Shown here: piece by piece, positions 7,386 through 12,798 of the stretch
Layout: the number at the start of each line of letters is the position of its first letter
Numbering within the stretch: position 1 is the stretch's first letter
Assembly (NCBI GenBank): GCA_002346225.1
Contig: DDYY01000014.1
Location: forward strand, 1-12,798
Origin: Bacteroidetes bacterium UBA3022
GTDB taxonomy: Bacteria > Bacteroidota > Bacteroidia > Chitinophagales > BACL12
Reading direction: 5' to 3'
Length of the DNA stretch: 12,798 nucleotides
Program-made: the position numbers and the translations under genes
Notes under the pieces: generated by a model
Seen by the model: the letters and a program-made list of their open reading frames with translations, nothing else
Told to the model about the DNA's origin: nothing
The model's database searches: none

Positions 7386-7524
7386 ACTGCTTACTACCTG
7401 GGGTAATTGGCTCTTATGGCTGCATGTCCTGCGATTTCCCTGGTTTTCTACCTTCAACAGTAACTTCAAAGATTAGCATATTCAGGCTGTTCAGCCGTCA
7501 ACTATTCGGTAACTTTACGCCTTC
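7386..7524. other. Intergenic gap after the export operon
   Basis: These 139 nt separate the export operon from the MsbA-type gene. I see no convincing hairpin with a T-run that would end transcription; the only short palindromes (TACC-TGG-GGTA at about 7393 and GGCTG-TT-CAGCC at 7485-7496) have stems too short or loops too tight. Read-through into the next gene cannot be excluded. Confidence 0.5.
7510..7517 (+). promoter_or_regulatory. Candidate -7 promoter element for the MsbA-type gene
   Basis: TAACTTTA differs from TAnnTTTG at the last base and ends 7 nt before the ATG at 7525, implying an almost leaderless message. I see no clear TTTG at the -33 position, so this is a weak call. Confidence 0.3.
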
Positions 7525-9345
7525 ATGAAGGGATACTTTCGCATACTCCGCTACGTAATGCGCTTCAGGCGCCTGGCCATGCTCAACCTGTTGTTCAATA
7601 TTCTGTATGCCCTTTTCAATCTGTTTTCTATCCTGACCCTCATTCCCTTCCTGCAGGTTATTTTCAACTCCATGCCGGTGGCGGAAGAAGCACCGGAACT
7701 GGGTTTGAATATTGGTGATTTGCTGGGGTATGTCAATTATCATTTCGGTACTTATGTCGCGGAAAACGGGCAGACCCAGGGGTTGATGATGGTCTGCATT
7801 TTTATCATCATCATATTTATCCTCAAGAATTTTTGCCGCTATATGGCCTTGTTTTTCCTGGCACCGCTGCGCAATGGCGTAGTCAGGGAGCTGCGGCAAA
7901 ATATCTTTGAGCGCATGCTCATCCTTCCCTTATCGTATTTCAGCGAGAAGCGTAAAGGGGATATCATCGCCCGCATGACAACTGACGTGAATGAGGTGGA
8001 GTGGAGTATCATGAACACCCTGGAGAGCACCTTCCGCGATCCATTGACCATCCTGTTCTTTTTAACGGCGATGTTGATGCTCAGTCCGCAACTGACCTTG
8101 TTTGTGCTGGTCATGCTGCCGCTTATGGGTATTGTGATAGGCCGTATTGGCAAGACACTCAAGCGCAAATCAGGAAAAGCACAGGAACAACTGGGGCTGC
8201 TGTTATCCATTATTGAAGAATCGCTGACCGGCCTGCGCATCATCAAAGCCTTCAATGCAGAGCGCTACCAGAAAGGAAAATTTTCAAGGGAGAACAAAGC
8301 ACATGCGCAATTGCTGACCAGCGTCTTGAACCGCAGGGAATTATCATCGCCGCTGTCGGAAACGCTCGCCATTTTTGTAGTGGCTGCGGTATTGTGGTAC
8401 GGGGGAAGTCTGGTCATCAGTGGTGAATCGGTGCTTACCGGCGAAATCTTTATCGGTTACATTGTCATCTTTGCCAACCTCATCAATCCGGCCAAGTCCT
8501 TTGCCAATTCCTATTACTACATACAACGGGGTACTGCATCTATTGAAAGAATAGAAGGTATACTTGATGCGCCCATCGATATCAAGGAAGATTTAAATGC
8601 GGTCAGCTTGAAAGGGTTTGAACATACGATTGAATACAGGGATGTAAGCTTCAACTACAGCGAAGATACCCGCGTACTGCATAATATCAACCTCAAAATC
8701 GAAAAGGGAAAAATGGTGGCGGTGGTCGGTCCCTCTGGCTCGGGTAAGTCTACCATGGCCGACCTGCTGGCACGCTTTTACGATGTAACGGAAGGAGCTA
8801 TTCTCATAGACGGACATAACCTGAAGAGCCTGCGCACCACCAGTCTGCGCAATCAGCTGGGTATTGTAAGTCAGGATCCCATACTTTTCAATGACAGTGT
8901 TTTCAACAACATTGCCTTCGGGGTGGATCATCCCGACAGAGATCAGGTGATACAGGCTGCCAAGGTGGCCAATGCGCATGAGTTCATCATGAAACTGGAA
9001 CACGGCTATGATACCTTCATTGGCGATCGCGGCAGCAAGCTCAGTGGTGGTGAAAGGCAGCGGCTCACTATCGCCCGCGCTATTTACAAGAATCCGCCCA
9101 TTCTGATTTTGGATGAAGCGACTTCTTCCCTGGATACAGAATCGGAAAAACTGGTGCAGGATGCGCTGTTCAAGCTCATGCAGAACCGCACCTCAGTAGT
9201 CATTGCCCACCGCCTTTCCACGATACAGTTTGCCGATGAAATTATCGTGATGCAGGACGGTCACATCGTGGAACGCGGTAACCACACAGCATTGATATCC
9301 AGAAAAGGATTATATGCCAAGCTGGTAGAGATGCAGGCATTCTGA
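7525..9345 (+). CDS. MsbA-type ABC transporter (fused permease and ATPase half-transporter)
   Basis: The protein has 606 residues, the usual length of an exporter half-transporter that acts as a homodimer. The N-terminal part (about 15-335) is a type-1 exporter membrane domain with hydrophobic segments near 18-45, 87-112, 174-206 and 280-325 and coupling-helix sequence YFSEKRKGDIIARMTTDVNEVE (138-159). The C-terminal ATPase has Walker A GPSGSGKST (402-410), Q-loop Gln450, signature LSGGE (506-510), Walker B ILILDEA with Glu531, D-loop SLD and switch His562, all intact. Family knowledge places it with MsbA-like flippases of lipid A or other lipids and with multidrug exporters; sequence alone cannot separate these. 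The insert at about 50-85 between TM1 and TM2 is long for MsbA. It lies 139 nt after the export operon and may be transcribed separately. Confidence 0.93.
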   Translation: MKGYFRILRYVMRFRRLAMLNLLFNILYALFNLFSILTLIPFLQVIFNSMPVAEEAPELGLNIGDLLGYVNYHFGTYVAENGQTQGLMMVCIFIIIIFILKNFCRYMALFFLAPLRNGVVRELRQNIFERMLILPLSYFSEKRKGDIIARMTTDVNEVEWSIMNTLESTFRDPLTILFFLTAMLMLSPQLTLFVLVMLPLMGIVIGRIGKTLKRKSGKAQEQLGLLLSIIEESLTGLRIIKAFNAERYQKGKFSRENKAHAQLLTSVLNRRELSSPLSETLAIFVVAAVLWYGGSLVISGESVLTGEIFIGYIVIFANLINPAKSFANSYYYIQRGTASIERIEGILDAPIDIKEDLNAVSLKGFEHTIEYRDVSFNYSEDTRVLHNINLKIEKGKMVAVVGPSGSGKSTMADLLARFYDVTEGAILIDGHNLKSLRTTSLRNQLGIVSQDPILFNDSVFNNIAFGVDHPDRDQVIQAAKVANAHEFIMKLEHGYDTFIGDRGSKLSGGERQRLTIARAIYKNPPILILDEATSSLDTESEKLVQDALFKLMQNRTSVVIAHRLSTIQFADEIIVMQDGHIVERGNHTALISRKGLYAKLVEMQAF

Positions 9346-9360
9346 ATCGCTACCCGTTGG

Positions 9361-9380
9361 AGGGGAATCAGTATTCCCCT
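9361..9380. terminator. Hairpin between convergent genes, possible bidirectional terminator
   Basis: AGGGGAAT and ATTCCCCT form a perfect 8-bp stem with a CAGT loop, centred on the junction of the two convergent genes. It includes the stop codon and last codons of the M1 peptidase gene and lies 15 nt past the stop of the MsbA-type gene. No T-run follows on either strand, so intrinsic termination is uncertain. Confidence 0.45.
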
Positions 9381-12031
9381 TCATCTTCGTAACCCCAGCC
9401 CATATTGATTTCCCGAAGCGTTTCCTGGATATACTCCATCCCGGCTTTCCAAGCTGCCTGTGTGTCGGCATCCTGCTCACTCATAGATTCATTGTAGTAT
9501 TCGTATAAGCCGCTCAGAAAGCTGTTGGCAAAGAAGGTTATCCAGTCGCCTGATTCATCCAGCGCTACCGCTTTGAATTGATTGGCTCCTTTCTGAATGA
9601 TGTCCAGGTCGGACTGGTGTTTCAGGAACTCCTGATAATATACCAGCAGGTAGTACACCTGCCATCCGCTGATCTTCTCAAACTGATACAGGAAATAATC
9701 ATTGTCTTTTGGATTGCCGTTGAGGGCCAGAATCTCCCAAACCGGAATAATGATATTCAGGTTTTTCTCCATCATATACTGACGGGCCACCTGTTCAGCA
9801 GCTTCCGGGTTAATCTCGTTCCACAGCATCAATGCTTGTCCGGTCACCATGTAGGAGGAGTCCTGCGTAGCAGCTTGCAGTAGTGCTTCCAGTTCCGACT
9901 GAGGCATATCGAGATCGGTCAGCCTGCCTACTGCCGCAGCCCGTACTTTGCTGTTGGGGTCAGTGGTTGCCAGACGGATAATTGCATCAGCCATTTGCGC
10001 ATCTCCGGAGCTGACCATGAGCGCACCTACTGCCGCCTCTCTGATTGACCAGAAGGGGTCTTGTAATGCTTCCATCAGCACGCTTGTTGCTGCTTCCGAA
10101 TATTCCTGTTTTGACTCAAGGGCATAAATGGCTTTGAGCCGATCAAGGTAACCGCTGTTTTGGCGATAAATGAAGGATGCCTGTTCTGCTTCCTGCTCAT
10201 ACGTTACCGCTGCCAGCAACATATTCTCTCCATCTATATCTACCCAGTCAGGCTGGCTGCTCACGGGGAAAGTGAAATCCTGGTAACGGTTGTCAAGTGT
10301 TATGCGATGGCGTTCTTTGCTGCCATTGACATAAATATCGATATCCAGTGGCAACACATAAATCGGTGTTGGTGCCGATTGCAATTGCTCCATACTAAGC
10401 GTCAGCATTTGGGCGTCAGCATCGTAGTCGGTGCTGACATAGAGTTCAGGATGACCGCTGTTCAGGAACCACTGATTAAAGAACCAGTTCAGGTCTTCTC
10501 CGGTAACTTCCTCGAATGCCAGCCGGAGGTTGTGAATTTCAACAGAGCTGAATCGATTGTCTTCCAGGTATAATTGCAGCGCATTAAAGAAGGCATCATC
10601 GCCCACATACTTGCGCAGCATGTGCAGGATACATCCTCCTTTGGCATAGCTGTGCGAATCGAACATATCTTCTTTATTGGTATATTCGAAGCGAATCATA
10701 TCCACCTGTTTGTCGGTAGCTTCCGCCATGTAGGCATCGTAGTCGCCCTTGAGGTGTTCATCGGCATCTTCCCGTCCGTATTTATATTCTCTCCACAGGT
10801 ACTCACCATAAGTGGCGAACGATTCATTCAAAGGCAGGTTGCTCCACGATTCAGTGGTAACCAGATCGCCAAACCATTGGTGAAACAGCTCGTGGGAAAT
10901 GACATCTTCCCATGTTTCATCGAGTAATTCGCGATCGGTCTGTTGCAGGAATTCGCCGTGAATGGTGGCGGTGGTGTTTTCCATAGCGCCTGATACGTAG
11001 TCGCGCACTACCACCTGGTTGTACTTATCCCAGGGATATTCCACGCCCAGCAATTCGCTGTAGAAGGTCATCATTTCGGGCGTGTTGCCGAAAATCTGAC
11101 GCGCGTACGGTTCGTATTCAGGTTCTACATAATAATGAACGTCTTTTCCTTTCCAGCTGTCTTTCACCACGCTGAATTCGCCTACTGCCATCATAAACAG
11201 ATAAGGTGCATGGGGTTGTTGCATGACCCACTGGTCGGTGCGGGTACCGTCGTTGTTGAGGTAAGAATTGATCATTACACCGTTGGACAAGGTCTTGTAT
11301 TTTCTGTCGACGGTGATATAGATTTCCTGGGTACAGCGTTCGTTCGGTTTGTCGATGGTGGGGAACCAGCAGGAGGAGGCCTCCGTCTCACCCTGGGTCC
11401 ATATTTGTTGTGGCTTATTGGCCTCTGTGCCATTGGGATTGATAAAGTACAAGCCTTTGGCGGAGGTGATGGCAGCGCTGCCACCTTCGGGAAGATCGTT
11501 CGGGCGGGCGGTGTAGTCGATGTAAATCACCACACTGTCGTTGCGGGTGTAATCTCTGCCCAGGTCGATGGTCAGCTGCAGGCTATCGTAGGTAAAGGAT
11601 AAATCGCGTTTGCTGTTGCCTTCTACTGCTGCAATGCGGTGAATGTCCATGCCTTTGGCATCGAGCACCAGCTCGCTGGTGGTATAGAAGTAGGGGCGTA
11701 GAATAAGGGAAGCCTTGCCATTCATCTGTGCTTTCTCCCAGTTAAAGGAAACGGACAGGCTCGTGTGCAGCAGGTCAAAACTGCGGGTAGCTGTCGCCCG
11801 GTAGCGGTCTTTACTCCAGGGACTGATATCGCTTTCCGGTTCTTCTATATAATCGTCTTCATAGGTATATTCATAGTCGTCAGTGGTCTCGTCGTAGTAA
11901 TCGTAGTCGTAGGCATACGATGTATCGATGTCGCCACTGTAGGCGTCGCTTTGGTTTATTTTCTTGGTGGGGTCGCAGTTAGAGAGCAACAGAACGGCTA
12001 CTAGAGAGCCGAAGAGGAGATTCAGTTTCAT
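9368..12031 (-). CDS. M1-family zinc aminopeptidase lipoprotein
   Basis: The protein has 887 residues. A lipoprotein signal ends in LLSNC (Cys19 lipidated), so the enzyme is anchored in the envelope, probably the outer membrane. Residues 31-68 are a Tyr/Asp/Glu-rich linker. An M1 N-terminal beta domain (about 80-275) follows. The catalytic domain shows GAMEN at 348-352 (substrate N-terminus recognition), HELFH at 380-384 and the third zinc ligand Glu403 exactly 18 residues after the second His. Tyr462 in SYAKGG is the likely transition-state Tyr. The enzyme therefore appears active and would trim N-terminal residues from peptides. After a beta domain (about 535-635), residues 655-800 form HEAT-like helical repeats (EALQDPFWSIREAAVGAL, then ATTDPNSKVRAAAVGRL). 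The C-terminus is acidic (GYEDEGEY). The gene is convergent with the MsbA-type gene and divergent from the biotin carrier gene. Confidence 0.95.
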   Translation of the reverse strand: MKLNLLFGSLVAVLLLSNCDPTKKINQSDAYSGDIDTSYAYDYDYYDETTDDYEYTYEDDYIEEPESDISPWSKDRYRATATRSFDLLHTSLSVSFNWEKAQMNGKASLILRPYFYTTSELVLDAKGMDIHRIAAVEGNSKRDLSFTYDSLQLTIDLGRDYTRNDSVVIYIDYTARPNDLPEGGSAAITSAKGLYFINPNGTEANKPQQIWTQGETEASSCWFPTIDKPNERCTQEIYITVDRKYKTLSNGVMINSYLNNDGTRTDQWVMQQPHAPYLFMMAVGEFSVVKDSWKGKDVHYYVEPEYEPYARQIFGNTPEMMTFYSELLGVEYPWDKYNQVVVRDYVSGAMENTTATIHGEFLQQTDRELLDETWEDVISHELFHQWFGDLVTTESWSNLPLNESFATYGEYLWREYKYGREDADEHLKGDYDAYMAEATDKQVDMIRFEYTNKEDMFDSHSYAKGGCILHMLRKYVGDDAFFNALQLYLEDNRFSSVEIHNLRLAFEEVTGEDLNWFFNQWFLNSGHPELYVSTDYDADAQMLTLSMEQLQSAPTPIYVLPLDIDIYVNGSKERHRITLDNRYQDFTFPVSSQPDWVDIDGENMLLAAVTYEQEAEQASFIYRQNSGYLDRLKAIYALESKQEYSEAATSVLMEALQDPFWSIREAAVGALMVSSGDAQMADAIIRLATTDPNSKVRAAAVGRLTDLDMPQSELEALLQAATQDSSYMVTGQALMLWNEINPEAAEQVARQYMMEKNLNIIIPVWEILALNGNPKDNDYFLYQFEKISGWQVYYLLVYYQEFLKHQSDLDIIQKGANQFKAVALDESGDWITFFANSFLSGLYEYYNESMSEQDADTQAAWKAGMEYIQETLREINMGWGYEDEGEY

Positions 12032-12124
12032 AAGAATACTTTACTTTTACAATGGATGTGTAAAATTAAGTTTTTACCAATGGCAGTATTGTGATTTAAC
12101 ACAGTTTAAGAAGAAATTAATAAT
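12032..12124. promoter_or_regulatory. Divergent promoter region (M1 peptidase / biotin carrier)
   Basis: These 93 AT-rich nt must drive both flanking genes. On the minus strand TAATTTTA (around 12063-12070) is one mismatch from the -7 element TAnnTTTG, but no matching TTTG is found at -33. A partial palindrome TGTG-ATTTAA-CACA lies at 12090-12103, nearer the plus-strand gene, and could be a regulator site. Neither start codon has a Shine-Dalgarno sequence, as usual in Bacteroidota. Confidence 0.4.
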
Positions 12125-12613
12125 ATGAGACGAGTAACAGTCAATCAGTCGGCGTCATTTGCAGTTTCAGGCTTTGAAGTTGACGGTGTGGAAGAGGCAG
12201 TAGACATGCAACAAACCGGAGCGCGCTTCTGGCATATACTTCATAAGGGGCGCTCTTATTCGGTAGAATTGATACGCCGCAATGCGGAAGATAAGACTAT
12301 GACCCTTCGTGTCAACAATCAGGTATATACCGTTTCGGTGAAAGACAAGATGGACCAGCTCCTGGAACAGATGGGACTGGGGGCTGCCGGCGCCGGTAAA
12401 CTGAAAAACCTTAAGGCTCCCATGCCCGGACTGGTGCTCGATATCCGCGTGGAGCCGGGAGCCACTGTGGCCAAGGGCGACCCGCTCATTGTATTAGAGG
12501 CGATGAAGATGGAGAATGTGCTGAAAGCTGAAGGTGAAGGCGTGGTTAAAACCATAGAGGTAAAGAAAAGCCAGAACGTGGAGAAGGGTCTGGTGATGAT
12601 TACGTTTGAGTGA
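12125..12613 (+). CDS. Biotin carboxyl carrier protein subunit of an acyl-CoA/pyruvate-type carboxylase
   Basis: The protein has 162 residues. The C-terminal biotinyl domain (about 95-162) has LKAPMPGLV, then EAMKMEN at 125-131, so Lys128 is the biotin attachment site, with the PGATVAKGDPL turn typical of biotin carriers. The N-terminal part (about 15-80) with SYSVELIRR and QVYTVSV resembles the short region before the biotin domain in propionyl-CoA carboxylase alpha chains and decarboxylase gamma chains, rather than AccB of fatty-acid synthesis, which has a different N-terminus. It would carry CO2 from a biotin carboxylase to a carboxyltransferase in the cytoplasm. No such partner is in the window; one may follow downstream, but only AT-rich DNA is seen in the last 185 bases. 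Confidence 0.92.
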   Translation: MRRVTVNQSASFAVSGFEVDGVEEAVDMQQTGARFWHILHKGRSYSVELIRRNAEDKTMTLRVNNQVYTVSVKDKMDQLLEQMGLGAAGAGKLKNLKAPMPGLVLDIRVEPGATVAKGDPLIVLEAMKMENVLKAEGEGVVKTIEVKKSQNVEKGLVMITFE

Positions 12614-12619
12614 TGTTAT

Positions 12620-12635
12620 CCCGATAGTTCTCGGG
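12620..12635 (+). terminator. Weak hairpin after the biotin carrier gene
   Basis: CCCGA and TCGGG pair around a 6-nt loop, starting 6 nt after the stop codon and followed by only three T. The position fits a terminator, but the 5-bp stem and short T-run make it weak. The bases after it (to 12798) are AT-rich, without an open frame or recognisable RNA, and may hold the promoter of a gene beyond the window. Confidence 0.35.
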
Positions 12636-12798
12636 TTTAACCATCTGCATTGGCTGATAACCGCATCTCTTTTGTGGATTCATAGCGGTTGTTGAATAAT
12701 AATTACAATGTGTTAAAGGAAGCTTTAATTTATTTATTAAACTATTCGTATTTATTATATACTTTTAAGGTTTAGCAGGCTTAATGAGTTATAATCAG

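Noticed and set aside
7485..7496. Palindrome GGCTG-TT-CAGCC upstream of the MsbA-type gene
   Set aside because: The 2-nt loop is too tight for a terminator hairpin and the site is short for an operator; no second copy was noticed.
11135..11602. Plus-strand frame of 155 codons inside the M1 peptidase region
   Set aside because: The minus-strand M1 protein is continuous with conserved motifs on both sides; the frame is a by-product of its codon use.
12090..12103. CRP-like site TGTG-N6-CACA before the biotin carrier gene
   Set aside because: CRP-type sites have 8 nt between TGTG and CACA; here there are 6, so it was not called as a CRP site and is kept only as a possible regulator site.
12659..12690. 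Inverted repeat AACCGC ... GCGGTT near the window end
   Set aside because: Only 6 bp of pairing across a 20-nt spacer and no T-run; expected by chance in this length.

Overview
The window looks like a chromosomal segment of a mid-GC member of the Bacteroidota, most likely from the Chitinophagia/Saprospiria side. This is an inference. It rests on the TetR-gene promoter, which fits the Bacteroidota pattern (TTTG, 20 bp, TAnnTTTG), on the general lack of Shine-Dalgarno sequences before genes, and on the gene types: exported beta-barrel proteins, a surface-type M1 peptidase lipoprotein and a stand-alone biotin carrier protein. I see no tRNA, rRNA, CRISPR array, insertion sequence or phage gene, and no broken gene.

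Layout. Positions 1-1627 (minus strand) hold a partial outer-membrane beta-barrel protein cut by the window edge, then a small secreted protein and a lipoprotein. The last two share a C-terminal domain of about 80 residues built around the octapeptide VMNPNLSP. I cannot assign this domain to a known family.

Positions 1697-7385 (plus strand) hold the most notable locus: TetR regulator, LolA-like periplasmic protein, two FtsX/MacB-type ABC permeases, a LolD-type ATPase and an outer-membrane beta-barrel protein. The first five genes are packed with 4-nt overlaps or gaps of 0-1 nt, and the sixth follows after 21 nt. A perfect 8-4-8 inverted repeat lies on the promoter just before the TetR start codon, so the operon is probably self-repressed. 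Together the proteins could span the envelope: an inner-membrane ABC engine, a periplasmic carrier for a lipid-like molecule and an outer-membrane barrel. The plan resembles LolCDE-LolA lipoprotein transport, but with its own regulator and a barrel in place of LolB. The cargo is unknown.

Positions 7525-9345 (plus) encode an MsbA-type ABC half-transporter (lipid flippase/exporter family). It converges on an M1-family zinc aminopeptidase lipoprotein (9368-12031, minus), with only 22 nt between them and a hairpin over the junction. The peptidase has an unusual Tyr/Asp/Glu-rich linker after its lipid anchor and HEAT-like repeats near its C-terminus. Divergent from it, 12125-12613 (plus) encodes a biotin carboxyl carrier protein of an acyl-CoA or pyruvate carboxylase type enzyme. 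The remaining 185 bases hold a weak hairpin and AT-rich DNA without a gene.
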